Shown here one piece after another: positions 21,202-29,759 of a DNA stretch of 55,973 nucleotides (position 1 is its first letter; every line of letters starts with the position of its first letter). The notes below the pieces were generated by a model. The model did not search any database, had not been told where the DNA came from, and saw only the letters and a program-made list of their open reading frames with translations. Where the stretch lies: NCBI RefSeq assembly GCF_016651255.1, contig NZ_JAEKEG010000091.1, positions 1 to 55,973 on the forward strand, given 5' to 3'. The stretch is from Pseudomonas sp. TH10 (GTDB lineage: Bacteria; Pseudomonadota; Gammaproteobacteria; Pseudomonadales; Pseudomonadaceae). Both the position numbers and the translations under genes were made by a program.

Positions 21202-22190
21202 TGCGGTCTCGCTGGGCCTTGGCGTGTGCGTTGCTGCTGAGTGCGATGACGGTATCGGCCGAGCCGCTACAAGAGTTGCGCCTGCTGGCCGAACACCCGG
21301 TCGACGGCATGCGCGGCGGCAACCTGTCGGGGCTGGCGCTTTGCGGTAACGAGTTGTGGACGGTGTCTGATCGCGATGATGATCAAATCTACCGTCTCGA
21401 TACCCGGCAGGATCCCTGGCAGGCCGAAGCCGTGCACGTCGATGTGCCCGTGGTACCGGCCAGCGGTTTGCCCTGGAGCTTGAGCTCGCGCAGTTGGGCG
21501 GCATCATTCGTGCGCGGCGGCGACCTGGACTTCGAAGGCATCACCTGCGACAACGCCGGTAATCGATACATCGTCAGCGAATCCCATGCGGCCGTGTTGC
21601 AGGTGCCGCCAACCGGGCCTGCGTCCTGGTTGAACATTGCGCCCAGGCTGGTCCGCGAGGCGCGGGCGGGGGGCATGTTGTTGCGCTTCAATGCACTGTT
21701 CGAAGGCCTGGCGGTCAACCCGCAAGGCGACCAGCTATGGCTGGCCGCCGAGCGTGATCGCCGCGGCCTGCTGTTGATCAAGCGTGGGGCCACGCAATGG
21801 GACTGTGACGGCAACTGTGTGCTGCTGAGCGAGGGTGGCAAGCGAGCGCAGCCGCCGCAGTTTCACCACGCAAGACCGGTGTCGCTGGACTTCGCCGACC
21901 TGTCATTGTTCAACGGCAAGCTGTTCACCCTCGAACGCAATGCCTATGAAATATGCCGGCGCGATGCAACAACGGCCAAGGTCGAGCGTTGCTGGTCGTA
22001 TGCCGCCGAGTTGCTGCAGGATGACCGGCGTTATCCACAGGACTACGGGCTGGAAGAAGCACTGGTAGTGGACGCCACGGGCGTCTGGATAGGCGTAGAC
22101 AACAACACAGGGGCTCGCGTCGATGGCGAGGTTCGCCCGTTCATCTGGCGCTTTGCCGCGCCTGAGGGTGGCTGGAGCGCCAAACCGTGA
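21201..22190 (+). CDS. Secreted esterase-like/phytase-like beta-propeller protein
   Basis: The 329-residue protein starts with a signal peptide (MRSRWALACALLLSAMTVSA) and resembles proteins annotated as esterase-like activity of phytase: GLALCGNELWTVSDRDDDQIY, GDLDFEGITCDNAGNRYIVSESH and FEGLAVNPQGDQLWLAAER are propeller-type blades. It is probably periplasmic; no substrate is known. The ATG overlaps the parE stop and the end overlaps the start of the next gene, so the three are likely one transcript. Position matches PA4966. Confidence 0.85.
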   Translation: MRSRWALACALLLSAMTVSAEPLQELRLLAEHPVDGMRGGNLSGLALCGNELWTVSDRDDDQIYRLDTRQDPWQAEAVHVDVPVVPASGLPWSLSSRSWAASFVRGGDLDFEGITCDNAGNRYIVSESHAAVLQVPPTGPASWLNIAPRLVREARAGGMLLRFNALFEGLAVNPQGDQLWLAAERDRRGLLLIKRGATQWDCDGNCVLLSEGGKRAQPPQFHHARPVSLDFADLSLFNGKLFTLERNAYEICRRDATTAKVERCWSYAAELLQDDRRYPQDYGLEEALVVDATGVWIGVDNNTGARVDGEVRPFIWRFAAPEGGWSAKP

Positions 22191-22711
22191 GTCAGCAACC
22201 GCCGGGCAAACGCGCCGGTCGGGTTTTCATGATCCTGGCCTGGTGCGCGGCGCTGTTTCTGGCTACACGGTTTTTCGGCCAGTGGGAACAACGCCAGCAG
22301 AACCCGAACGTGGTCGTCAGTTCGGAGCAGGGCGAAGGTTTTATCGAAGTGAAACTGGCCGGCAACGCCCAAGGGCATTTTGTCGCCAGCGGTCAGATCA
22401 ACGGTGAACCGGTGGAGTTCATGCTCGATACCGGCGCGACTGACGTAGCGATCCCGGCGGATCTGGCCAAGCGCTTGAAGCTGGAAGAAGGTTTCGGTGT
22501 GACCCTGAGCACGGCCAATGGCCTGAGCCAGGGCTATCGTACAAAAATTGACCGCCTGCAACTGGGCGACATCGTGCTGCGGGATGTCCGCGCACTGGTG
22601 GCGCCGGGGCTGCATGGCGATCAGGTGCTGCTCGGCATGAGCGCCCTGAACAAACTTGAATTTACTCAGCGCGGTGGCACCATGCTGCTGCGCCAGACAA
22701 CGAACCGATGA
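22187..22711 (+). CDS. Membrane-anchored retropepsin-like aspartic protease
   Basis: The 174-residue protein has one membrane helix near the N-terminus (residues 12-30) and a single-chain retropepsin-like domain with the active-site motif [13 protein letters not shown] (Asp81). [24 protein letters not shown] is the conserved second half of this clan AA family (TIGR02281 type). These proteins should act as dimers; the target is unknown. The GTG at 22187 overlaps the previous stop by four bases (GTGA). parC follows after seven bases. Position matches PA4965. Confidence 0.88.
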   Translation: MSQQPPGKRAGRVFMILAWCAALFLATRFFGQWEQRQQNPNVVVSSEQGEGFIEVKLAGNAQGHFVASGQINGEPVEFMLDTGATDVAIPADLAKRLKLEEGFGVTLSTANGLSQGYRTKIDRLQLGDIVLRDVRALVAPGLHGDQVLLGMSALNKLEFTQRGGTMLLRQTTNR

Positions 22712-22718
22712 GGCCTGC

Positions 22719-24986
22719 ATGAGCAATCCCCTTGATCTCAGCCTGGACGGTGTAGAACGCCGGTCGCTGGCTGACTTCACCGAAAGTGCCTACCTCAACT
22801 ACTCCATGTACGTGATCATGGACCGTGCACTGCCGCATATCGGCGACGGTCTGAAACCGGTACAGCGTCGCATCATTTATGCGATGAGCGAGCTGGGGCT
22901 GGACGCCGATTCCAAGCACAAGAAATCGGCGCGTACCGTCGGTGACGTGCTCGGTAAATTCCACCCGCACGGTGACTCGGCCTGCTACGAAGCCATGGTC
23001 CTGATGGCCCAGCCGTTCAGCTATCGCTACACGCTGGTCGACGGCCAGGGCAACTGGGGTGCGCCCGACGATCCCAAGTCCTTCGCGGCCATGCGTTACA
23101 CCGAAGCGCGCTTGTCGCGTTACTCCGAAGTGCTGCTCAGCGAGCTGGGCCAGGGCACGGCGGATTGGGGGCCAAACTTCGACGGCACGCTCGACGAACC
23201 GCTGGTATTACCTGCACGTTTGCCGAATATCCTCCTCAACGGCACCACCGGTATCGCCGTGGGCATGGCCACCGACGTGCCGCCGCACAACCTGCGTGAA
23301 GTCGCCACCGCTTGCGTACGCTTGCTCGATGAGCCGAAAGCCACGGTCGAGCAGCTCTGCGAGCACATCCAGGGCCCGGACTATCCGACCGAAGCGGAAA
23401 TCATCACGCCGCGCGCCGATCTGCTGAAAATGTACGAAACCGGCAAGGGCTCGGTGCGCATGCGCGCCGTGTACCACGTCGAGGACGGCGACATCATCGT
23501 TACCGCATTACCGCACCAGGTGTCCGGTGCCAAGGTGCTGGAACAGATCGCCGCGCTGATGCAGGCGAAACCTTCCAAGGCCCCGCAGATCGCTGACCTG
23601 CGCGACGAATCGGACCACGAGAACCCGTGCCGGATCGTGATCATCCCGGGCGCGCGCAAGAATTTCGACCACGATGGGTTAATGCAGCACCTGTTCGCCA
23701 GCACAGAGCTGGAGTCGACCTATCGGGTCAACGTCAACATCATCGGTCTGGACGGCAAGCCGCAGCTGAAAAACCTCCGCGCTTTGCTGGTCGAATGGCT
23801 GGAATTCCGCGTGCAGACCGTGCGTCGCCGCCTGCAATTCCGCCTCGACAAGGTCGAGCGTCGCCTGCACCTGTTAGACGGTTTGTTGATCGCCTACCTC
23901 AATCTGGATGAAGTGATTCATATCATCCGTACCGAGGAACACCCGAAAGCCAAGCTGATCGAGCGTTTCGCCCTCAGCGAGATTCAGGCCGACTACATCC
24001 TCGACACCCGTCTTCGTCAGTTGGCGCGACTGGAAGAGATGAAGCTGCGCGACGAGCAAGACGAACTGCTCAAGGAACAAGCCAAGCTGCAAGCCCTGCT
24101 GGGCAGCGAAGCCAAGCTCAAAAAACTGGTGCGCACCGAGCTGATCAAGGACGCCGAAACCTATGGCGACGATCGCCGTTCGCCAATCGTCGAGCGCACC
24201 GAAGCCAAGGCGTTGACCGAACACGATCTGCTGCCGAACGAGAAAGTCACCGTTGTGCTGTCGGAAAAGGGCTGGATTCGTTCGGCCAAGGGCCACGAGA
24301 TCGACGCCACCGGGCTGTCGTACAAGGCTGGCGATGGCTTCAAGACCTCGGCGGCGGGGCGTTCCAACCAGTCTGCCGTGGTTATTGACTCCACCGGCCG
24401 CAGCTATTCGGTCGCCGCGCATACGCTGCCGTCGGCGCGTGGTCAGGGCGAACCGCTGACCGGTCGTCTGACACCGCCACCGGGCGCAACCTTCGAATGC
24501 GTGCTGATGCCTGAAGACGATGCGTTGTACGTGATCGCTTCCGATGCCGGTTACGGATTCGTGGTCAAAGGCGAAGACCTGCAGGCCAAGAACAAGGCCG
24601 GTAAAGCCCTGTTGAGTCTGCCGAACAACGCCAAGGTTATCGCGCCTCGCCCGGTAACTGACCGCGAGAATGATTTGCTCGCTGCAGTGACAAGCGAGGG
24701 GCGCATGCTGGTCTTCAATATCAGCGATTTGCCGCAGTTGGCGAAGGGCAAGGGCAACAAGATCATCGGTGTTCCGGGTGACCGTGTCGCCAGCCGTGAA
24801 GAGTTTGTCACGGACATTGCTGTCATCCCCGCAGGCGCTACGTTGATCCTGCAAGCGGGTAAACGCCCTTACAAACTGAAAGCCGAGGACCTCGAACACT
24901 ACAAAGGTGAGCGTGGACGTCGCGGGAATAAACTCCCGAGGGGCTTTCAGCGGGTCGATGCGCTGCTCGTCGAAAACCTCAATTAG
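22719..24986 (+). CDS. parC: DNA topoisomerase IV subunit A ParC
   Basis: The 755-residue breakage-reunion subunit has catalytic Tyr127 in [14 protein letters not shown]. The quinolone-sensitive positions are wild type, Ser87 and Glu91 in [10 protein letters not shown]. The C-terminal half is the DNA-wrapping beta-pinwheel. ATG 22719 is preferred to the upstream in-frame start at 22656, which lies inside the protease gene. A hairpin follows the stop codon. Confidence 0.97.
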   Translation: MSNPLDLSLDGVERRSLADFTESAYLNYSMYVIMDRALPHIGDGLKPVQRRIIYAMSELGLDADSKHKKSARTVGDVLGKFHPHGDSACYEAMVLMAQPFSYRYTLVDGQGNWGAPDDPKSFAAMRYTEARLSRYSEVLLSELGQGTADWGPNFDGTLDEPLVLPARLPNILLNGTTGIAVGMATDVPPHNLREVATACVRLLDEPKATVEQLCEHIQGPDYPTEAEIITPRADLLKMYETGKGSVRMRAVYHVEDGDIIVTALPHQVSGAKVLEQIAALMQAKPSKAPQIADLRDESDHENPCRIVIIPGARKNFDHDGLMQHLFASTELESTYRVNVNIIGLDGKPQLKNLRALLVEWLEFRVQTVRRRLQFRLDKVERRLHLLDGLLIAYLNLDEVIHIIRTEEHPKAKLIERFALSEIQADYILDTRLRQLARLEEMKLRDEQDELLKEQAKLQALLGSEAKLKKLVRTELIKDAETYGDDRRSPIVERTEAKALTEHDLLPNEKVTVVLSEKGWIRSAKGHEIDATGLSYKAGDGFKTSAAGRSNQSAVVIDSTGRSYSVAAHTLPSARGQGEPLTGRLTPPPGATFECVLMPEDDALYVIASDAGYGFVVKGEDLQAKNKAGKALLSLPNNAKVIAPRPVTDRENDLLAAVTSEGRMLVFNISDLPQLAKGKGNKIIGVPGDRVASREEFVTDIAVIPAGATLILQAGKRPYKLKAEDLEHYKGERGRRGNKLPRGFQRVDALLVENLN

Positions 24987-24995
24987 GCGCCCTAG

Positions 24996-25032
24996 AGCGT
25001 TCGATCTACGATTTAACGCGTAGATCGACGCT
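24996..25032 (+). terminator. Hairpin after parC
   Basis: CGATCTACG (25002-25010) pairs with CGTAGATCG (25019-25027), and AGCGT (24996-25000) extends the stem with ACGCT (25028-25032), leaving one bulged T. Only a short T-run follows (CTTTGG), so it may be a weak or Rho-assisted terminator. Confidence 0.55.
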
Positions 25033-25160
25033 TTGGCGCTGGAGTCGGAACGCATATTCACGGATGATATGGCCTTTCCAAGCGCCGGCGTGGCCGAGCG
25101 TTCTTCATATTTATTGAGAATTTTCACTGTGGTCAGCCTTGTGGCGGCCACCTGGACGGG

Positions 25161-25877
25161 ATGATGACTGCTCTGCGCCTTCCTTTTATCTTGATGCTCG
25201 CTGGCGTTCTTGGCCTGGCGGGTTGCAGCGTTCACCAGCCGGTGTCGCTGTATCAACTGGACAGCGGAAGTCCGGTTCAGCCTGCGCAAAGCGCGGGTAT
25301 GGCGGTTTTGTTGGGCCCGGTAGTCGTAGCCGATTACCTGCAACGTGAGACCCTCTTGCAGCGGCAACCGGATGGCAGCCTCCAGGCGTCGACCGACGGT
25401 CGTTGGGCTGGCAGCCTTTCGTCGGATATCGATCAGTTGCTGATGCGTCAGGTGGCTGGTCATCTGGACAGCCAACGAGTCGTGCTGGCGCCGGCTACAA
25501 CCGGGTTCACTCCGGATGTGCAGGTATTGTTGACCATCACGCGTCTTGATTCCGGCGAGAAACAACCGGCGATCCTCGATGCGCAATGGCGCTTGATCGA
25601 CCGTCGTGGTCAGGTGCGTGATAACCGCATCATTCATCTGCAAGAGTTGCACGCGGGTAGCACGGCTTCGCAGGTGCAGGCGCAAGGGATTTTGTTGCAG
25701 CGTCTGGCCGAGCAATTGTCGGTGGCGCTGAAACCGTTGGCCAATCAGCCACCCGTGGCTGAAGCACCGCGTAAGTCGGCCCCGAAACCGGCCGCACCAG
25801 CGGCAGAAGCCGAGAAGCAACCGAAGATACCGATGGCATCGCCGATTCGGACAGACATGGAAGTGTTCCGCTTCTAA
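25161..25877 (+). CDS. PqiC-like ABC-type transport auxiliary lipoprotein
   Basis: The 238-residue protein has a lipoprotein signal peptide with Cys22 in the lipobox LAGC, then the DUF330/PqiC-like domain (SLYQLDSG near the start, LLGPVVVADYLQRETL, LLMRQVAGHL). PqiC proteins sit at the outer membrane and work with MCE tunnels such as PqiB in lipid transport. Here no MCE or permease gene is adjacent, so its partner must be elsewhere. The C-terminus is a low-complexity Ala/Pro/Lys tail (APRKSAPKPAAPAAEAEKQP). Confidence 0.85.
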   Translation: MMTALRLPFILMLAGVLGLAGCSVHQPVSLYQLDSGSPVQPAQSAGMAVLLGPVVVADYLQRETLLQRQPDGSLQASTDGRWAGSLSSDIDQLLMRQVAGHLDSQRVVLAPATTGFTPDVQVLLTITRLDSGEKQPAILDAQWRLIDRRGQVRDNRIIHLQELHAGSTASQVQAQGILLQRLAEQLSVALKPLANQPPVAEAPRKSAPKPAAPAAEAEKQPKIPMASPIRTDMEVFRF

Positions 25878-25898
25878 GCTTGGATCGAGTCAAGACAG

Positions 25899-25928
25899 AG
25901 CCCGCCTTGTGCGGGCTTTGTTGTGTCT
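25899..25928 (+). terminator. Hairpin terminator of the PqiC-like gene
   Basis: AGCCCGC (25899-25905) pairs with GCGGGCT (25911-25917) around a short loop, followed by a T-rich tail (TTGTTGTGTCT). It starts 22 bases after the stop codon. Confidence 0.7.
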
Positions 25929-25960
25929 GTCTTGGGAGATCGATGTTGCCTGTGGGGGCC

Positions 25961-26714
25961 TCTTCGCGGGCAAGCCCGCTCCCACAGTGGAATGGTGGTG
26001 GGCGCGGCATTTATGTACGGCGCAGACCACTGTGGGAGCCAGCCTACTGGCGATGGCGTCTGCACATTCGACATTGATGTGGCAGGGAGATTGCCATCGC
26101 GGACAAGCCCCGCTCCCACAGGGTAGTGGTGGTGGACGCAGCATTTATGTACAGCGCAGACCACTGTGGGAGCCGGGCTTGCCCGCGATGGCGTCTGCAC
26201 ATTCGACATTGATGTGGCAGGGAGATTGCCATCGCGGGCAAGCCTGGCTCCCACAGGGTAGTGGTGGTGGACGCAGCATTTATGTACAGCGCAGACCACT
26301 GTGGGAGCCGGGCTTGCCCGCGATGGCGTCTGCACATTCGACATTGATGTGGCAGGGAGATTGCCATCGCGGACAAGCCCCGCTCCCACAGGGTAGTGGT
26401 GGTGGACGCAGCATTTATGTACGGCGCAGACCACTGTGGGAGCCAGCCTGCTGGCGATGGCGTCTGCGGATTCGACATTGATGTGGCAGGGAGATTGCCA
26501 TCGCGGGCAAGCCCGCTCCCACAGTGGAGTGGTGGTGGGCGCAGCATTTATGTATGGCGCAGACCACTGTGGGAGCCGGGCTTGCCCGCGATGGCGTCTG
26601 CACATTCGATATTGATGTGGCAGGGGGAAGACAGTTGCTCCCACAGTGACCTGCGGTGGTCCACAGAACATGTGCAGACCCATAACGGGAGCAAGGCTTG
26701 CCCGCGATGGCGCC
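25961..26714. repeat. Tandem REPIN array, about 134-bp period
   Basis: About a dozen REP sequences alternate in orientation over 750 bases. The unit boundary CGCAGACCACTGTGGGAG recurs at 26021, 26155, 26290, 26425 and 26558, giving spacings of 134, 135, 135 and 133. Each unit holds a forward REP (TGTGGGAGCCGGGCTTGCCC and variants), a spacer with TTGATGTGGCAGGGAGATTG, a reverse REP (CATCGCGGGCAAGCC...CTCCCACA), and a second spacer with GCAGCATTTATGTA. The right end decays into partial copies. Protein frames through the array are only products of the repeat length and are not genes. It fills the 905-base gap between the PqiC-like and AhpA-like genes. Confidence 0.93.
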
Positions 26715-26726
26715 AGCACAGGCAAC

Positions 26727-26770
26727 AAAAAAGCCCGCAGACAATCACTCGTCTGCGGGCTTCTGTGTTT
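26727..26770. terminator. Bidirectional rho-independent terminator
   Basis: AGCCCGCAGAC (26732-26742) and GTCTGCGGGCT (26751-26761) form an 11-bp perfect stem with an 8-base loop. On the minus strand it is followed by a run of T (AAAAAA at 26727-26732 on plus), making a strong terminator for the AhpA-like gene ending at 26783. The plus side has the weaker TTCTGTGTTT. Confidence 0.88.
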
Positions 26771-26782
26771 CAGGCCTGAGGC

Positions 26783-28297
26783 TTAAGCCCGGCGCTCATG
26801 CATCCGCGCCAGTTGCCGTTCCAGCATCGACGGATAAGGCTCCATCAACCGCTCAACGCAGCAAGCGCCTTCAGGGCTGGCAATCGGCCGGATCCGCGCA
26901 CGCTGACGAATCAATGCATCGTCGCCGATCTTGCGTTCAACCAGCAGCAGGTTACGGCTGTGTTGCGACAAGGCCAGTGCGTCCTGCGCCGAATCGGTCA
27001 GCAGCAGATCAATCTGGCTCAGACCGAACAGCTCGTCACCCAGGGTCAGGCCCAGCTGCAGTTGCAGGGTAATGCCCGAGTCGGCCACTTCGATCTGCAA
27101 CTGATGACCCAGTGCGCGCAGCAACTCGCCACAGCAGATCGCATTGGTCAGGTAGTCTTCGCCGCTGTCTTCAGTGTGGAACAGCATCAGCGTGCTGCCA
27201 TCGTTGAGGGTGTGCAGCTCGCTCTGATAGAGCGAGGCGGCCTGGTCGAGGCAGTCGCGATAACGCTTGAGCAACTCCTCAAGGCGAGTACGGGGCAGGC
27301 GGCGCAGTTGATCCTGGGCACCCAGTTGCACGGCCAGCACCGCGCTGTGTTGAGGCACGTTGGAAGCAGGCGCTTTAACCACGGGCTTGGGCGCGCTGGC
27401 CACTGCTTCGTCGCGCAGATCGGCAAACGCATCGTCGTCTTCATCGTCTTCAACGGTGCTGACCACGTGGCGTGGCGCCGGTTTTTGTGCGGCCATCGGA
27501 CGGCTTTCGTCAAAGCTCGGATCGCGCAGGTTGCGCACTTCGAACTCAGGCTCGTCGTCTTCTTCGAACTCGGGTTCCGGCTCAGGCTCAGGCTTTGGCG
27601 CTGGTTCCGGGGCGAAGTCGGCGTGCAGTTGCCGCGCCAGATCGCCGATCTCGTCCTGACGATCCGTGCCCGGCGTGTATTCATCGATATTGCGCAGCCA
27701 GACGCGCAATTGCAGCAGCGGCGTCGACAGGTAACGGCCCATGCGCAGGCTCAAGGCCAGCGACAGCGCCAACAGAATCGCACTGAGGATGCCCATGCTT
27801 TGCAGGCTGATGGTCATCGGCTGCTGGAACTGATCCATGTCGAGGCTGATGCGCAGTTGCCCGGCGGTCACGTCCTGGAAAGTGATCTTGCTCTCGTACA
27901 TGCCTTCGGCTTCGCCCAGCAGGCTGTGCTTGGGGCGCTGACCGGATTCGGCGAGGATGCGGTTATCCACGCTATAGATTGCCGCATGGGCCACCAGTTT
28001 GTTCTTGGTCAGGTTATTGAGCAGCACGTTGAGGCTGAGGATGTCGTTGGACACCAACAGCTCCGTGGCGGAGGTGGCGGTCTGCGTGGTCAGGCTTTCG
28101 CCCAGCGCATCGGCCTGCTCGTGCATGGCCTGCTTGAATTGCAAACCCATCACGCCGGCATAGATGACCAGGGCCAGAGCGACCAGGATCACGTTATGGC
28201 TGGCAATGCGCAATGCAATCGGTACACGGCGATGGCGCAGTGCACGGAAGATCAGCAGGAAGAAGTTATCGGTTTTAACTGGCGTGGGCCGGTTCAC
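26783..28297 (-). CDS. AhpA/YtjB-family membrane protein with degenerate cyclase-like domain
   Basis: The 504-residue inner-membrane protein has a helix at about 30-50, a periplasmic domain, a second helix at about 165-185, and a HAMP-like segment (MGRYLSTPLLQLRVWLRNIDEY). An acidic Pro/Glu linker follows (EPAPKPEPEPEPEFEEDDEP), then a cytoplasmic domain. That last domain looks like a class III nucleotide cyclase fold (AVLAVQLGAQDQL, LNDGSTLMLFHTEDSGEDYLTNAI, LQLGLTLGDELF), but the first metal Asp is lacking. The N-terminal half fits the AhpA/YtjB (SMP) family. The start is GTG 28297, with no obvious alternative. It is divergent from serB, as ytjB is next to serB in enterobacteria. Confidence 0.8.
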   Translation of the reverse strand: MNRPTPVKTDNFFLLIFRALRHRRVPIALRIASHNVILVALALVIYAGVMGLQFKQAMHEQADALGESLTTQTATSATELLVSNDILSLNVLLNNLTKNKLVAHAAIYSVDNRILAESGQRPKHSLLGEAEGMYESKITFQDVTAGQLRISLDMDQFQQPMTISLQSMGILSAILLALSLALSLRMGRYLSTPLLQLRVWLRNIDEYTPGTDRQDEIGDLARQLHADFAPEPAPKPEPEPEPEFEEDDEPEFEVRNLRDPSFDESRPMAAQKPAPRHVVSTVEDDEDDDAFADLRDEAVASAPKPVVKAPASNVPQHSAVLAVQLGAQDQLRRLPRTRLEELLKRYRDCLDQAASLYQSELHTLNDGSTLMLFHTEDSGEDYLTNAICCGELLRALGHQLQIEVADSGITLQLQLGLTLGDELFGLSQIDLLLTDSAQDALALSQHSRNLLLVERKIGDDALIRQRARIRPIASPEGACCVERLMEPYPSMLERQLARMHERRA

Positions 28298-28431
28298 TGA
28301 GCTCGGCTCTTTTGTCCGTGAAGTTGACGCGCAGTATAGCGACAGGCCCTAGACCGGCAAAGCGCTCGCGGTGCCCGATGGTCACTGAAAGTGGGTAGAA
28401 TGCGGTTTTTTTCCAGTTGCGGGGGTGCGCG

Positions 28432-29646
28432 TTGCGCGAAATCGTCCTGATTAACATCACGGGAGTCGACCGTCCGGGTCTGACGGCAGCCATTACCGGC
28501 GTTCTGGCACAAGGTGGTGTGAACATCCTCGACATTGGTCAGGCGGTGATCCACGACACCCTGTCGTTCGGCATCCTGGTCGAAATTCCCGACTCCGAGC
28601 AAGGTAAGTCCGTGCTCAAGGACATCCTGTTCAAGGGCTACGAGCTTGATCAGCAGGTGCGCTTCACTCCGGTGTCCGAAGAGGATTACCAGCAATGGGT
28701 GGGCAATCAGGGCAAGAAACGCCACATCGTCACCTTGCTGACCCGCAAAGTGACCGCCGGCCAATTGCAGGCCGTCAGTTCGATCACCGCCAAATACGGC
28801 CTGAACATCGACCACATCGACCGTCTGTCGGGTCGCATGCCCTTGGACACGCCAGCTGACAAGGGCAAGGGCTGCATCGAGTTTTCCGTACGTGGCGAAG
28901 CGGCCGATCCGCAGGCGTTGCGTGCCGAATTCCTCAGCGTTGCGCAAGAGCTGAACGTCGATATCGCCTTCCAGGAAGATTCGCTGTTCCGTCGCAACCG
29001 TCGTCTGGCGGTGTTCGACATGGACTCGACGCTGATCGAGGCCGAAGTCATCGATGAGCTGGCCAAGGCTGCCGGCGTGGGTGAGCAGGTCTCGGAAATC
29101 ACTGAGCGGGCGATGGCCGGCGAACTGGACTTCCGCGCCAGTTTCAAAGAGCGCCTGGCCTTGCTCAAAGGTCTGGATGTCAGCGTGCTCGATTCGATTG
29201 CCGCCTCGTTGCGTCTGACCGAGGGCGCCGAAACGCTGTTCGCCGAGCTCAAGCGTCTGGGCTACAAGACCGCAATCCTTTCCGGTGGCTTCACTTATTT
29301 CGCCAAGCAATTGCAGGCCAAACTTGGCATCGACTACGTGTTCGCCAACGAGCTGGAAGTGGTTGACGGCAAGTGCACCGGCGTGGCGATCGAGCCGATT
29401 GTCGATGCCCAGCGCAAGGCAGATCTGCTGAAAGAACTGGCGCACAAGGAAGGTTTACGTCTGGAACAGACCATCGCGGTCGGCGACGGCGCGAATGATT
29501 TGCCGATGCTGGCGATTGCCGGGTTGGGCGTGGCGTTCCGGGCCAAGCCGCTGGTCAAGCAGTCGGCGAAGCAGGCGATCTCGACGTTGGGTCTGGATGG
29601 CGTGCTGTACCTGCTGGGCTTCCGCGATCGCGACGGGCAGCTCTGA
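28432..29646 (+). CDS. serB: Phosphoserine phosphatase SerB with ACT domains
   Basis: The 404-residue enzyme removes phosphate from phosphoserine in the last step of serine synthesis. Two N-terminal ACT-type domains (1-85 and about 95-180; VLINITGVDRPGLTAAITGVL) precede the HAD phosphatase. The nucleophile motif DMDST begins at Asp196, followed by SGGFTYFAKQL and GDGANDLPML. I chose TTG 28432, with GGGGGTG about four bases upstream, because it gives the usual MREIVLINITG; TTG 28417 is an in-frame alternative. A TAGAAT -10-like hexamer lies at 28396-28401. Confidence 0.95.
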   Translation: MREIVLINITGVDRPGLTAAITGVLAQGGVNILDIGQAVIHDTLSFGILVEIPDSEQGKSVLKDILFKGYELDQQVRFTPVSEEDYQQWVGNQGKKRHIVTLLTRKVTAGQLQAVSSITAKYGLNIDHIDRLSGRMPLDTPADKGKGCIEFSVRGEAADPQALRAEFLSVAQELNVDIAFQEDSLFRRNRRLAVFDMDSTLIEAEVIDELAKAAGVGEQVSEITERAMAGELDFRASFKERLALLKGLDVSVLDSIAASLRLTEGAETLFAELKRLGYKTAILSGGFTYFAKQLQAKLGIDYVFANELEVVDGKCTGVAIEPIVDAQRKADLLKELAHKEGLRLEQTIAVGDGANDLPMLAIAGLGVAFRAKPLVKQSAKQAISTLGLDGVLYLLGFRDRDGQL

Positions 29647-29666
29647 GGCTTTAGTCCCTTGATCAG

Positions 29667-29734
29667 GCCTCATCGCGGGCAAGCCTTGCTCCCACAGAAT
29701 CACCGACCTGGGAGCAATGGCTGCCCGCGATGGC
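29667..29734. repeat. REPIN after serB
   Basis: GCCTCATCGCGGGCAAGCCT (from 29667) faces AATGGCTGCCCGCGATGGC (ending 29734) around a short spacer. The sequence is the same REP type as in the 26-kb array. It lies between the converging ends of serB and the PilZ gene. Confidence 0.85.
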
Positions 29735-29759
29735 CGCACCACATTTTTCATGCCTAACC

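Noticed and set aside
25961..26714. CRISPR array
   Set aside because: The repeats are about 134 bases apart, consist of inverted REP pairs, and the spacers are themselves repeated. No cas genes are near.
25874..26728. 284-codon minus-strand frame with internal repeats in the REPIN array
   Set aside because: The repeat unit is close to 135 bases (45 codons), so any frame without a stop in one unit stays open. The protein repeats reflect the DNA repeats.
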